Counted from the first letter of the stretch, positions 26,331 through 35,813 are shown. The stretch is 63,483 bases of DNA from Deltaproteobacteria bacterium (GCA_016928025.1 JAFGLN010000064.1:1-63483); one strand, 5' to 3'. The notes: generated by a model from the letters alone, not told the origin. Program-made: numbers and translations.

Positions 26331-27110
26331 TTACCATTGCATTCTGGTCTTTACATTCCTTTCATTTAAATAGGCCTTCAGATCCCGAATTGTATAGGTG
26401 CGATAATGGACAATGGAGGCGATGAGAGCGGCATCGGCGTTACCTTTCGTAAGAACTTCATATAAATGCTCCGGCTTGCCCGCGCCGCCGGAAGCGATAA
26501 CGGGAATTTGAACATTTGTTGAGATAAGCTTTGTTAATTCAATTTCATAGCCGTCCTGGGTGCCGTCGGTATCAATGGAATTCAAACAGATTTCTCCCGC
26601 CCCAAGATGCTGGGCTTCTTTTGCCCACCAGAGGGCGTCAATCCCCGTAAATTTTCTTCCTCCTTGAATCACCACTTCGTAACCCGAAGGAATTTGATCG
26701 GAAAGTGCTGTTTTTTTCACATCCATTCCCAAAACAATACATTGGCTGCCGAAGGCCTTTGCCCCCTCTTTAATGATCGATGGATTGACGACGGCCTCCG
26801 AATTCACGCTGATTTTTTCCGCGCCCGCCAGGATGACCCGGTGCATATCCTCCAGCGTCCGAATGCCGCCTCCCACGGAAAAAGGAATAAAGATCGTTTC
26901 CGCTACACGCCTGACGACGTCGATCATGATATCGCGTTCATCCGATGAGGCCGTAATATCATAAAATACGATTTCGTCCGCCCCCTCATCGTAATACTGC
27001 TTTGCTGCGGCCACAGGATCGCCGATATCGATATTGCCCTTAAATTTAATGCCCTTGGTCAATTGGCCGTTGCGCACATCCAGACAGGGAATAATTCTTT
27101 TACTCAGCAT
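26331..27110 (-). CDS. hisF: Imidazole glycerol phosphate synthase cyclase subunit
   Basis: 259 residues from the ATG at 27110 (GGGAGG 6 nt upstream); an upstream in-frame start would lie deeper inside hisH. Barrel motifs are intact: KRIIPCLDV with the catalytic Asp near residue 11, [23 protein letters not shown], the second Asp in LGMDVKK and [12 protein letters not shown]. With HisH it turns PRFAR and ammonia into IGP and AICAR. It overlaps hisH by 11 nt. The other his genes are not adjacent, so a specialised HisF2 role is an alternative, though the KGIKFKG segment and full length fit histidine synthesis. Confidence 0.88.
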   Translation of the reverse strand: MLSKRIIPCLDVRNGQLTKGIKFKGNIDIGDPVAAAKQYYDEGADEIVFYDITASSDERDIMIDVVRRVAETIFIPFSVGGGIRTLEDMHRVILAGAEKISVNSEAVVNPSIIKEGAKAFGSQCIVLGMDVKKTALSDQIPSGYEVVIQGGRKFTGIDALWWAKEAQHLGAGEICLNSIDTDGTQDGYEIELTKLISTNVQIPVIASGGAGKPEHLYEVLTKGNADAALIASIVHYRTYTIRDLKAYLNERNVKTRMQW

Positions 27111-27735
27111 TTTTTCCCTCCCAGCGACAGAAGTTGGCAAGCAACTTTAAACCCGGCCGGCCGCTCTTTTCCGGGTGAAATTGCACGGCAATCAGATTCT
27201 TCATGGCAACGGCGGAACAAAATCTTATCCCGTAATCCGTCCGGCCGATTATCCAGTTTTCATCGGAAGGTGCTGGATAGTAGGAATGAACAAAATAAAA
27301 TTCCGCATCTGCCGGCAAACCTTCAAAAACCGGATGTTTCTTCTCAAAAGTGATCGTATTCCAACCCATATGGGGTATTTTTAACGGTTGCCCTCGATCC
27401 CGCAGGTCGTCGGGAAATTTCTTGACCGTACCCGGCACGATGCCCAAGCACTCGGTATTATTTTCTTCACTGTGCTCATAAATCACCTGCGTTCCGAGAC
27501 AAATACCCAGCATGGGTTTTCCTTCACCGACCAGCCGCGGCAGCAAACGGTCCAACGCACGGTGTTTCAGATTAGCCATGGCATCGCCCGCCGCTCCGAC
27601 ACCGGGAAAAATAAGGCGATCGGACTCTATCAGCAACTTTTCATCCGCTGTTATTTTATAGGGTTCCTTTAAATAATCCAGGGCCCGGGCGACACTTGTC
27701 AGGTTCCCCGCGCGATAATCGATAATGGCAATCAT
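27100..27735 (-). CDS. hisH: Imidazole glycerol phosphate synthase glutaminase subunit
   Basis: 211 residues of a class-I glutamine amidotransferase: [22 protein letters not shown], the nucleophile Cys in [19 protein letters not shown] and the catalytic His-Glu in VQFHPEKSG. It supplies ammonia to HisF through the barrel. It follows the radical SAM gene by 19 nt on the same strand, so the three genes may be one transcript. Confidence 0.92.
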   Translation of the reverse strand: MIAIIDYRAGNLTSVARALDYLKEPYKITADEKLLIESDRLIFPGVGAAGDAMANLKHRALDRLLPRLVGEGKPMLGICLGTQVIYEHSEENNTECLGIVPGTVKKFPDDLRDRGQPLKIPHMGWNTITFEKKHPVFEGLPADAEFYFVHSYYPAPSDENWIIGRTDYGIRFCSAVAMKNLIAVQFHPEKSGRPGLKLLANFCRWEGKNAE

Positions 27736-27754
27736 TTCATTATCTCAACGAATT

Positions 27755-28690
27755 TCATATTTTATAACGTAACCCCTGATAAGAGTCTCTTTTTTCCAGT
27801 TCTCCATCAAGGGCATTGAGAACACTCAACTTATTGACCGCCCAGTCCGGACCTAAAAAAATATCCCGGTACCCGTCGGCTGTCAGGCGTTGCATCACCA
27901 TCTCCGCTGGCATGATCTCCAAAATATCGCAGACCGCGCTGACATATTTTTCCCTGCTCATGAGACTTATATCACCTCTTTGATATAATGTTCCAAGCTT
28001 TGTTCCTTTAAGGGCAAGCAAGGCATGAATCTTCAGCCCGTTGATGGGCAGTTTTGCCAATATCTCGGCTGTTTCCATAATATCCGTGTGAGTTTCTCCC
28101 GGCAGGCCAACGATGATATGGACACAGATTAATATGTCGCGGCCTGCAATCCTATCGACAGCCTCCAAAAATTGTGCCGCCGAATGCCCTCGGTTTAAAA
28201 ATTGGAGCGTTTTATCATGGATGGACTGGAGACCCAATTCGAGCCAGACATGTTTTTGTTTGGCATAGGATTCAAACAACGAAACAACCTCTTTGGAAAC
28301 GCAATCCGGACGGGTTCCCACAGATAAGCCAACGACATCATCTTCTTCTAAAGCCACATCATAAAGCATTTTTAGCTTTTCATGGGGAGCGTACGTGTTG
28401 GTAAAGGTTTGAAAATAGGCGATAAATTTTGTTGCTTTTCGGTATTTCCGATAATACTCCCGACCCCGGTGGATTTGTTCGCCCACGGAGGGCAGCGGTC
28501 CTGCCTGACGCAGTTTGGATCCCCGTCCGTCGCAATAAATGCACCCGCCTCTGGAAATGGTACCGTCCCGATTGGGACACGTAAAACCGGCATCGATCTG
28601 CAGTTTTTGCACCCGGCAGCCGAACAGATTTTGCCAGTAACTGTTCAAATCATAGTACAATTTTGTATTATTCCAGAATGTTGGTTTCAA
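27755..28690 (-). CDS. TIGR01212/YhcC-family radical SAM protein
   Basis: 311 residues. The iron-sulfur/SAM site is CPNRDGTISRGGCIYC, the spaced Cys arrangement of the YhcC group rather than the classic CxxxCxxC. Downstream are KFIAYFQTFTNTYAP, VGLSVGTRPDCV, WLELGLQSIHDKTL and HIIVGLPGET. It generates a 5'-deoxyadenosyl radical for an unknown reaction. It starts divergently from mnmG. Confidence 0.87.
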   Translation of the reverse strand: MKPTFWNNTKLYYDLNSYWQNLFGCRVQKLQIDAGFTCPNRDGTISRGGCIYCDGRGSKLRQAGPLPSVGEQIHRGREYYRKYRKATKFIAYFQTFTNTYAPHEKLKMLYDVALEEDDVVGLSVGTRPDCVSKEVVSLFESYAKQKHVWLELGLQSIHDKTLQFLNRGHSAAQFLEAVDRIAGRDILICVHIIVGLPGETHTDIMETAEILAKLPINGLKIHALLALKGTKLGTLYQRGDISLMSREKYVSAVCDILEIMPAEMVMQRLTADGYRDIFLGPDWAVNKLSVLNALDGELEKRDSYQGLRYKI

Positions 28691-28838
28691 TTTTGTCCTG
28701 CTTTTTTCATTGTTTTTTCAATCTAATCCTATTAAATTAAGTATCAAACTGCAAGTAATTCAGCGATGATGATTTGGTAAAAGAATCCGCTTGATGTGCT
28801 CCCCTTGACCAAATTTACATGATGGAGGTTCCCATATT

Positions 28839-30728
28839 TTGTCCAATGAATACGACATTATCGTCGTTGGCGGCGGCCACGCGGGCTGTGAAGCCGCTTT
28901 GGCGGCATCGAGAATGGGCTGCCGAACTTTGCTGTTTAATATCAATCTCGATTCCGTTGCCCTCATGTCCTGTAATCCGGCCATCGGCGGCCTCGCTAAA
29001 GGGCAACTCGTCAAAGAAATCGATGCCTTGGGCGGAGAAATGGGCAAGATTGCCGATAAAACAGCCGTCCATTTCCGGCTTTTGAATGCCTCCAAAGGTC
29101 CTGCCGTTCAGTCCTCACGCGTTCAGTGCGATAAGCTGTTATACCATTCCGCCATGAAGTCTGCGGTGGAAAAAGAAAAAAATCTCCATTTAAAACAGGC
29201 CCTTGTCGATCATCTGGTAGTCGAGAACGGGCACATTCGCGGCGTCGAGGACCAGACGGGTGTGTTCTACAGCGCAAAGGCTGTCGTGATCACAACCGGC
29301 ACCTTCTTAAACGGCCTGATCCACATCGGTACGGTCCATTATCCCGCGGGCCGAGCCGGTGAAATCGCATCGGTTAGTCTGGCGGAGAACTTAAAATCCC
29401 TGAGTTTTGAAATAGGCAGAATGAAAACGGGCACGCCTCCGCGCCTGCGGGCCTCATCCATTGATTTTTCTCAAATGGAGCGTCAGGACAGTGATCCTAC
29501 GCCGGAGCCCTTTTCTTTTACAACAACCCAACTGCGACCTGAGAGGCTCCCCTCCTATTTTACCGCCACGACGCCGGAGACCCACCAGCTCATCGGTGAA
29601 AATATTCTTAAATCCCCCCTTTATTCCGGGACTATCAAAGGTGTCAGCGCCCGCTACTGCCCCTCCCTGGAAGATAAAGTCATGCGTTTTACCGATAAGG
29701 GTAAACACCCTGTTGTCCTGGAATATGAAGGTCTGGAAACGGAAGAAATCTACGCCAAGGGATTGGGCAACAGTATGCCACCCTATCTCCAGGAAAAGAT
29801 CGTCCACAGCGTGCCCGGACTGGAATTCGCCGAAATTATGCGCCCCGCCTACGCTATTGAATATGATTTTGTCCAGCCGACACAGCTGCGCCTCACTCTG
29901 GAAACCAAGTGCGTTGCCGGGCTTTATTTAGCCGGACAGATCAATGGAACTTCCGGATACGAAGAGGCGGCCGCCCAAGGGCTCTGGGCGGGAATCAATG
30001 CCGCCTGCGCCGTTCAGAAAAGACCTCCCTTTATCCTGGATCGCTCCGACGCCTATATGGGCGTGTTAATTGATGATCTGATCACCAGAGGCGTCGATGA
30101 ACCATACCGCATGTTCACATCCCGTGCTGAATACCGACTCATTCTCCGTGAAGATAATGCCGTTATCCGCCTCATGGGAAAAGGCCATGACCTGGGTCTC
30201 ATTTCCAAGGACCAATACCATCTTTACCAGGACAAATTCCACCGGATTGAAAAGGGAATTCGCCACCTCCAGGAAAAGAAAATTTATCCGGTTGCCGCAA
30301 CCAATAAAATCCTAGACGAACTGTGCATCACACCCATCAAAAATCCACTGACCCTCTATCAGCTGCTCAAGAGAAATGAGATGTCCTACGACGATCTGAA
30401 GGTCTTTGAAGGCTGGGAACCTATTGAAGACCCCATGGTGAAAAAGCAAATCGAAATCGAGGCAAAATACGAAGGCTATATCAAACGGCAGCATGAAGCC
30501 GTACAAAAGATGAAGGAACTGGAGAAAAAAAAGATCCCGTCGAATATGAATTACGCCAGTATTCCAGGGCTTTCCAATGAACTCAAGGCAAAACTCGCCC
30601 GGATCGAACCGGCCACGATCGGTCAAGCCGAACGCATCCCCGGTATGACCCAGGCCGCTCTCATGACCATTCTGATTACCATGAAAAAAATGGAACTCGA
30701 GGCACAGGCAGGCAGGAAAGAAAGCTGA
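28839..30728 (+). CDS. mnmG: tRNA uridine-5-carboxymethylaminomethyl modification enzyme
   Basis: 629 residues, the normal length for MnmG/GidA. It opens with the FAD-binding VVGGGHAGCEAALAASRMG, followed by CNPAIGGLAKGQLVKEIDALGG, FLNGLIHIG, GRMKTGTPPRL and TSRAEYRLILREDNA. With MnmE it installs the cmnm5 group on the wobble uridine of certain tRNAs. The start is a TTG at 28839 with GGAGG 10 nt upstream; no nearer ATG fits. mnmG often lies close to oriC with rsmG and parAB, which are not adjacent here. Confidence 0.95.
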   Translation: MSNEYDIIVVGGGHAGCEAALAASRMGCRTLLFNINLDSVALMSCNPAIGGLAKGQLVKEIDALGGEMGKIADKTAVHFRLLNASKGPAVQSSRVQCDKLLYHSAMKSAVEKEKNLHLKQALVDHLVVENGHIRGVEDQTGVFYSAKAVVITTGTFLNGLIHIGTVHYPAGRAGEIASVSLAENLKSLSFEIGRMKTGTPPRLRASSIDFSQMERQDSDPTPEPFSFTTTQLRPERLPSYFTATTPETHQLIGENILKSPLYSGTIKGVSARYCPSLEDKVMRFTDKGKHPVVLEYEGLETEEIYAKGLGNSMPPYLQEKIVHSVPGLEFAEIMRPAYAIEYDFVQPTQLRLTLETKCVAGLYLAGQINGTSGYEEAAAQGLWAGINAACAVQKRPPFILDRSDAYMGVLIDDLITRGVDEPYRMFTSRAEYRLILREDNAVIRLMGKGHDLGLISKDQYHLYQDKFHRIEKGIRHLQEKKIYPVAATNKILDELCITPIKNPLTLYQLLKRNEMSYDDLKVFEGWEPIEDPMVKKQIEIEAKYEGYIKRQHEAVQKMKELEKKKIPSNMNYASIPGLSNELKAKLARIEPATIGQAERIPGMTQAALMTILITMKKMELEAQAGRKES

Positions 30729-30751
30729 CCAGTATGCCACCGATCATTTCG

Positions 30752-31867
30752 TCAGTCGGGCCAGTTTGGGGGTTCAACTTTTTTTTCGAGCCATCGATAC
30801 GTTGCATATAGTAGATCGGGGTGACGCAGGGCGGTTTTCGCACGGATGGTATTTCTTTGCGAGGTCACACCCGCCAGGAGCTTGTCGAAGTCGCAAAAAT
30901 TCAAGGCCTTCATTTTTTGAACAGCAGTGGCCTCAAGGTTGAGCTTATCCTCTAAACTCGCAGTCAGGCTCTTTTGGTATTCACCAACGTCCTGGCTTCC
31001 ATCGGTGAGAAAAGAAACAGCCAGAGCACCGCTGAAACATGCCATATCAATGCCGCCGCCGTGGAGCGGCGACGTCAGACCGGCCGCGTCGCCAATGAGG
31101 ATGATATTGTCGAAAACGAGCCTTGGCAAAATCCGCACGGAGGCCATTCCCCCGCCTGATTCGATGATTTCAGCACCCGTCAATTTCTCATCAATCAAAA
31201 CGTTTGCCAGCCTTTTTTTCAGTTGTAACCGTTCTTTATCTTGTATCTCATGCACCGTGCAAACCACGCCGGTATTGGCATGTCTTTCGTCCTTCGGAAA
31301 TATCCAGTAATAGCCCGCCTGCAATTCCGCAGGCAAATCAGAAATGAAACCGACCTTGATGCGCGGCCATAAAGCAGAGAAATCACCTTTCAGAACCACC
31401 TGATACGCCGCCATGTAATCCCGGAAATACTCCCGGGAAAAATGATAGGCCCGTGAAGTAATCGAGGGAGCACCGCTGCCGTCGATGATCCAGTCATAGT
31501 CTTTTTGCATCGCCAGCAGGCGGTCCGGGGTAATTTCCGTTTGTTCGAACAGACAAATCCCTTGGGCCACGGCTTGTTTTGCCAATCCCTGCTGCCAGGT
31601 TTTGCGGTCCAGCATCCACAATTTGCGCCGTCGGCTCATATTGATGCCGTAATGATCTCGTCCTTTCAAGATAACTTCGCGGACAGGGTGAAGCAATCCT
31701 TCTCCTAGCTGGGGCATGATGCCCAGAGAATCGAAAAGGCATTCACCACAGCAAATGCCTTCGCCAACCTGCTTTTTTTCATACAGGTCAACGGAGATAT
31801 TCTGTTTTACCGCTGCCAGAGCGGCATAAAGTCCGCCCGGCCCGGCACCGATAATCGCCAGCTTCAT
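30752..31867 (-). CDS. Geranylgeranyl-reductase-type FAD-dependent oxidoreductase
   Basis: 371 residues: Rossmann IIGAGPGGLYAALAAVKQ with a Glu ending strand 2 (LYEKK), GEGICCGECL, and the second FAD motif ILIGDAAGLTSPLHGGGIDMA. The pattern resembles geranylgeranyl reductases and related flavoproteins that saturate or hydroxylate isoprenoids and quinones. The Cys-rich GICCGECL follows the dinucleotide fold. The substrate is not evident. Ends convergent with mnmG, 23 nt apart. Confidence 0.75.
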   Translation of the reverse strand: MKLAIIGAGPGGLYAALAAVKQNISVDLYEKKQVGEGICCGECLFDSLGIMPQLGEGLLHPVREVILKGRDHYGINMSRRRKLWMLDRKTWQQGLAKQAVAQGICLFEQTEITPDRLLAMQKDYDWIIDGSGAPSITSRAYHFSREYFRDYMAAYQVVLKGDFSALWPRIKVGFISDLPAELQAGYYWIFPKDERHANTGVVCTVHEIQDKERLQLKKRLANVLIDEKLTGAEIIESGGGMASVRILPRLVFDNIILIGDAAGLTSPLHGGGIDMACFSGALAVSFLTDGSQDVGEYQKSLTASLEDKLNLEATAVQKMKALNFCDFDKLLAGVTSQRNTIRAKTALRHPDLLYATYRWLEKKVEPPNWPD

Positions 31868-32016
31868 AAAAGCACTTAATATTACATGGTAAGCCTATGG
31901 GGCATGAATATGATTCTCGGCAGGTAAATATTGACCGATAAAAGGTCAAACATTCAATAAAAACCGCTCAATCGCTACTCGTCTCTTGCATTAATATTAC
32001 TTAACACTATATTTCG

Positions 32017-32742
32017 CTATATTCCCCCGCAATCGATACAGTGAGGGTTTTTGCCGACCTTGATGATATCGACCGTACTGTGTAAACCATCCCAAAGAAG
32101 CAATCGGTTGGTCAGCAGTTCACCTTTGCCGGTCAGATATTTTATAATCTCTGTAGTCTGAATGGAGGCAACTATACCCGCTGTAGCGCCCAGAACAGGA
32201 AAGGCAGCGGCTTTCGGCCCTTCAACAAAGATGCACCGCAGACACGCCGTCTGACCGGGCAATAAAGTTGCCGCCTGCCCATACAGTTCGCGAATGGCGC
32301 CATGAAAAAGAGGAATGCGGCGGGCAATAGCCATCCTGTTTAACAGGTAACGTGTTTCAAAATTGTCCATAGCATCCACGATCAAATCCACGTCGACCGT
32401 CAGCGCTTGGATATTGGATTCATCAATACGCTGCGTAACAGTATCGACATGGACATAAGGATTCATCTGCCGGAGTTTCTCGGCAACAGACTGGGTTTTT
32501 TGCCTACCCAAATCCGCCTGCCAATGGAGGATCTGACGGTTTAAATTCGATTCTTCAATAACATCACAATCCGCCACACGGATGAACCCGATACCCGCAA
32601 CCGTCAAGTAGGTCGCTGCCGCCGTCCCCAACCCGCCGGCCCCGGCCAGTAAAATGCGGGCATTCTTAAGCTTTTCCTGCCCTTCCGTGCCGACTGTGTC
32701 AATCTGGCGATGGTATCTTTTCCGTTCATCCATTGTCAACAT
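32017..32742 (-). CDS. ThiF/MoeB/HesA-family E1-like adenylyltransferase
   Basis: 241 residues: RYHRQIDTVGTEGQEKL, the nucleotide loop LLAGAGGLGTAAATYL, DCDVIEESNLNRQILH, DAMDNFETRYLLN, and a zinc site from CLRC and CIDC. It adenylates the C-terminal glycine of a ubiquitin-like sulfur carrier (MoaD or ThiS). No carrier gene is next to it, so thiamine, molybdopterin or another sulfur pathway cannot be chosen. It follows the DJ-1 gene by 9 nt. Confidence 0.85.
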   Translation of the reverse strand: MLTMDERKRYHRQIDTVGTEGQEKLKNARILLAGAGGLGTAAATYLTVAGIGFIRVADCDVIEESNLNRQILHWQADLGRQKTQSVAEKLRQMNPYVHVDTVTQRIDESNIQALTVDVDLIVDAMDNFETRYLLNRMAIARRIPLFHGAIRELYGQAATLLPGQTACLRCIFVEGPKAAAFPVLGATAGIVASIQTTEIIKYLTGKGELLTNRLLLWDGLHSTVDIIKVGKNPHCIDCGGI

Positions 32743-32751
32743 GACGGTCCT

Positions 32752-33387
32752 TCATGAATGATACATTCTCTTAAGATATTGGGGTGTCATTTCATTCTTG
32801 TAAGCGCTGCTATAGAGTTTATCTGACGGATAGTATTCACTGCCCAACTGGACATTACTGGCCGTCTTTTCGCCGGCGACATCCGCGATAAAGGCCAGCG
32901 CCAGATCAATTCCGGCGGAAACACCGGCGGCGGTCCAAATGTGCCCGTTCTGCACAACGCGTTCTTCAACCACCTCGACATCACCCAAAGTGCGCAATCG
33001 GTCGAGAGATGCCCAATGAGTCGTTACCCGTTTTCCTAAAATCAAACCGGCACGATATAAGATAAACGTTCCTGTACAGACCGATAGAACGGCCTTGCAG
33101 CAATTACCCTGTTCGGCAACAAAACGGATGAGCGCCTCATTGTTCACTTCCGTCCGGGTACCCTCACCACCGGGCACAAGTAAATAATCCAAAGGCGGAC
33201 ATTGTGAAAAATCAACGTGTGGATTAATGGACAAACCTTTGGCACAAATGACCGGGGGCATCTTTTCCGCCACCATAAAACACCGTTGCGGCCCCTGAAA
33301 ATACTTGCCCCAAAAACCGATCATTTCCCACGGTCCGATGAGATCGAGCTCTTCCAAGCGGGGAAATAAAAGAAAACCGAATGTCAT
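32752..33387 (-). CDS. DJ-1/PfpI-family protein
   Basis: 211 residues of the DJ-1/PfpI superfamily. The nucleophile elbow is LSVCTGTFIL with the reactive Cys, preceded by LLVPGGEGTRTE and followed by TTHWASLDRL and AAGVSAGIDLALAF, a pattern shared with isonitrile hydratase and the amidase-like domain of GlxA regulators (no HTH is present here). Function uncertain. Same strand as the ThiF-type gene, probably co-transcribed. Confidence 0.82.
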   Translation of the reverse strand: MTFGFLLFPRLEELDLIGPWEMIGFWGKYFQGPQRCFMVAEKMPPVICAKGLSINPHVDFSQCPPLDYLLVPGGEGTRTEVNNEALIRFVAEQGNCCKAVLSVCTGTFILYRAGLILGKRVTTHWASLDRLRTLGDVEVVEERVVQNGHIWTAAGVSAGIDLALAFIADVAGEKTASNVQLGSEYYPSDKLYSSAYKNEMTPQYLKRMYHS

Positions 33388-33587
33388 CCTGCTCCTCCTT
33401 CAATCCTGTGAAATTATTATATCCAACCGTTGGAAAATGCAACGGCAATTCATAGATATTCATGCCAATTATTAACACCAACGTCATCGTATAGAGCCGG
33501 TCATTATTCCATTGACACCCCCTGACCTTCTTCATATACTCCCAATACAAAAGCGCAAGTCTCGATTAAAGTGGAACCTATTAATAC

Positions 33588-34187
33588 ATGATCAAAAACA
33601 TCGTCTTTGACATTGGAAATGTCTTGATTACCTTCCAGCCGGAAGACTATTTGCGCAAAACGGTCGCTGATGATGCTTTAAGAGAAAAAATCAATCAATC
33701 CATATTTTTAAGTCCGGAATGGCTCCTGCTCGATCAGGGTGTTATCAGCGAAAGACAAGCCGTACAGATCTTTCAGACAAGATGTCCGGAAACGGAATCG
33801 CTTATTAACGGCAGCATGGATAACCTCTATGCAAAACTACTCCATCCGATGAATGAAAATATTGCTGTCCTTTACGAGATGAAAAATCTGGGCTATCCGG
33901 TTTATCTGCTTTCCAACTACAATGAAAAGGCTTTTGAATTCATCTTCAAAAGGAACCGATTTCTCCATGACGTCGATGGCATGATTTTGTCATACAAAGT
34001 GAACCTGCTCAAACCGGCGCCGGAAATCTTTCAATGTCTTTTGGAACAATATGATTTATTGCCGGAAGAAACGGTTTTCATCGATGATACAGCAAATAAT
34101 GTGCAGGCTGCAAAATCTCTGGGAATTCGAGGTATTCATTACAAGGACCATGAGTCTTTCAGATCAGCGTTAAATGATTTATTATGA
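33588..34187 (+). CDS. HAD-superfamily hydrolase (YihX-like)
   Basis: 199 residues of HAD subfamily IA: nucleophile Asp in VFDIGNVLI, the small helical cap, VYLLSNYNEKAFEFI (motif II Ser), the motif III Lys in YKVNLLKPAPEIF and FIDDTANNVQAAKSLG. The DIGNV variant resembles YihX-type sugar-phosphate phosphatases; the usual second Asp of DxD is Gly here, as in that group. Followed after 45 nt by the DapF homologue. Confidence 0.85.
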   Translation: MIKNIVFDIGNVLITFQPEDYLRKTVADDALREKINQSIFLSPEWLLLDQGVISERQAVQIFQTRCPETESLINGSMDNLYAKLLHPMNENIAVLYEMKNLGYPVYLLSNYNEKAFEFIFKRNRFLHDVDGMILSYKVNLLKPAPEIFQCLLEQYDLLPEETVFIDDTANNVQAAKSLGIRGIHYKDHESFRSALNDLL

Positions 34188-34232
34188 TGCCGCTTTTCCG
34201 GCAGACAAAGGACGGCAGATCGGTAAATTAAC

Positions 34233-35084
34233 ATGAAGTTTCATAAATATCACGGTTTGGGAAATGATTACATCGTCATCGATCCGCAAGAAGCAACGCT
34301 GCCGTTGCGGGAAGAAATCATCCGCCTGATCTGTGACAGAAATTACGGCGTCGGTTCCGATGGAATTCTTTATGGACCTATCGGCGAACATGATGAGCAT
34401 TTCTCATTGAGGATCTTCAATCCCGATGGCAGCGAGGCGGAAAAAAGCGGCAATGGCTTACGTATTTTTTCACGTTACCTCTGGGACCGAGGCCTTGTGG
34501 AGGATATGCCCTTCAGTATTTTCACAAAGGGCGGCCTGGTCGCGGCTCAGGTCCTGGATGAAGGAAACAGCGTGAGGGTTGAAATGGGGAAAGTTTCCTT
34601 TGCCGCCGATGCCATTCCTGTTATCGGCGTCACCGGAGACGTTCTTAATCAGCAAATCCATATCGGTGATCGAACCTTTAAATATTGTGCGGCCACTATC
34701 GGAAACCCCCACTGCGTTATTCTTGATGAAGCGGCATCTCCGGAAACGGCCAAAGCATTCGGACCGGCCATTGAGAATCATGCCCTTTTCCCCAACCGGA
34801 CCAATGTCCAGTTTTTACAAGTCCTGGATCGTGACCGGATTAAAATCGAAATTTGGGAAAGGGGCGCCGGCTATACCCTGGCTTCCGGCAGCAGCAGCAC
34901 CGCCGCGGCGGCGGTGGCACATCGACTCGGGTTTTGTGGAAATAACATAGAAGTCAACATGCCGGGCGGTACTTTAAATATATCATTCTTAGAAGATTTT
35001 TCGGCGACGATGACCGGGCCTGTTGTGGCTATCTGCGATGGGGAAATCAGGGGAGATTTTTTCGAAAAAAGCCGTAATCGATAA
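34233..35084 (+). CDS. DapF-like epimerase homologue with both catalytic Cys replaced by Ser
   Basis: 283 residues over the full two-lobed diaminopimelate epimerase fold: KYHGLGNDYIVID, RNYGVGSDGIL, FNPDGSEAEKSGNGLR, IGNPHCVI, NRTNVQF and ERGAGYTLASGSSSTAAAAV. In characterised DapF the two acid/base Cys lie in the third and last motifs (AxxCGNG and LACG[ST]G); both are Ser here (Ser72 and Ser218). Substrate-binding Asn and Glu residues are kept. It could be a slow DapF, a racemase/epimerase of another substrate, or an isomerase. No other lysine gene is nearby. Confidence 0.8.
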   Translation: MKFHKYHGLGNDYIVIDPQEATLPLREEIIRLICDRNYGVGSDGILYGPIGEHDEHFSLRIFNPDGSEAEKSGNGLRIFSRYLWDRGLVEDMPFSIFTKGGLVAAQVLDEGNSVRVEMGKVSFAADAIPVIGVTGDVLNQQIHIGDRTFKYCAATIGNPHCVILDEAASPETAKAFGPAIENHALFPNRTNVQFLQVLDRDRIKIEIWERGAGYTLASGSSSTAAAAVAHRLGFCGNNIEVNMPGGTLNISFLEDFSATMTGPVVAICDGEIRGDFFEKSRNR

Positions 35085-35093
35085 AATACTGAT

Positions 35094-35528
35094 TTATTCG
35101 ATCTTATACATTTCCTCATAAACCCGCAAGCCGATGGTATCGAAAATTTTTTCGTACTGCTCTTTTTCCAGGAGCCTGCGCATCTCCCAGCCTTTTTCGG
35201 TCTTCTTTTCCGTTGTTACGGCAAGAAAAACTTCACATTCCTTCCAATTGAGTTTTTTGACGCGTGCCAGACTTTTTGTCCGCCAATCCTCCCGAATAAT
35301 AAAATCCGTCTCCACTAACTTTTTGCTTCCATCAGTATGGATGTTTTCTCCCATCTTTCTTTCTTTAAATACCCTCGCAATGGCCCGAAGGATATATTTT
35401 TCTTTCGCCTCATAAATTCGGCTATATTCATCAGGCTCGGAAATAACCGTTTGCCCGAATCGCAGACCACAAGCTGTATAACTAACGAGCACAAGCATTA
35501 ATAAGATGAAATACGGGTATCGAGGCAT
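35094..35528 (-). CDS. Putative lipoprotein, function unknown
   Basis: About 144 residues from the ATG at 35528 (AAGGATGG upstream). The N-terminus MPRYPYFILLMLVLVSYTACG is a lipoprotein signal with the lipid-attachment Cys near residue 20. The mature part is charged (RAIARVFKERKMGENI, WKECEVFLAVTTEKKTEKG) and matches nothing I recognise. A longer frame from 35606 exists but hides the signal. Convergent with the DapF-like gene. Confidence 0.6.
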   Translation of the reverse strand: MPRYPYFILLMLVLVSYTACGLRFGQTVISEPDEYSRIYEAKEKYILRAIARVFKERKMGENIHTDGSKKLVETDFIIREDWRTKSLARVKKLNWKECEVFLAVTTEKKTEKGWEMRRLLEKEQYEKIFDTIGLRVYEEMYKIE

Positions 35529-35617
35529 GGCACCATCCTTATAAAAAATTTTTTTAGTTATTTCGATCAATTGTGATGTTATACGCCGGATCGAGTATAT
35601 GTTCACGTGTTTTTGTC

Positions 35618-35679
35618 TGTCAAGAAAATTGGCATTAAAAATATTTTTCTTGACAAAACTTGGAGGTTTTGTTTTATAT
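35618..35679 (+). promoter_or_regulatory. aro operon promoter with overlapping 11-bp inverted repeat
   Basis: The -35 TTGACA is at 35650-35655 and a -10 TTATAT at 35674-35679 (spacer 18). The arm TGTCAAGAAAA (35618-35628) is repeated exactly inverted as TTTTCTTGACA at 35645-35655, so its right arm coincides with the -35 element. This is a plausible repressor operator (TyrR- or TrpR-like function), in addition to attenuation downstream. Confidence 0.55.
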
Positions 35680-35711
35680 GCATATTTCGGCTGAAGCGAA
35701 AGGAAATTTTA

Positions 35712-35813
35712 ATGATTAAGGACAGGGCAATTCACAGAAATGTAAACTTTAATGGCTTTTGGAGCTATTATTACAGCTTTGTCTCGGTCTGCCCGTCGCT
35801 CCGGAGTCATTAA
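35712..35813 (+). CDS. Aromatic-rich leader peptide of the aro operon
   Basis: A 33-codon frame with AAAGGAA upstream. Residues 13-23 read FNGFWSYYYSF: three Phe, three Tyr and one Trp in eleven codons, then VSVCPSLRSH and TAA. Such clusters mark ribosome-stalling leader peptides of amino-acid operons (pheL, trpL, hisL). It is too short for normal gene finding and has no other homology. Its Tyr codons end at 35774, about 10 nt before segment 2 of the attenuator, the expected geometry. Confidence 0.82.
   Translation: MIKDRAIHRNVNFNGFWSYYYSFVSVCPSLRSH

Noticed and set aside
26331..27735. HisF2/HisH2 pair of a polysaccharide pathway
   Set aside because: No glycan genes are nearby and the catalytic motifs fit standard HisF and HisH, so the histidine function is preferred.
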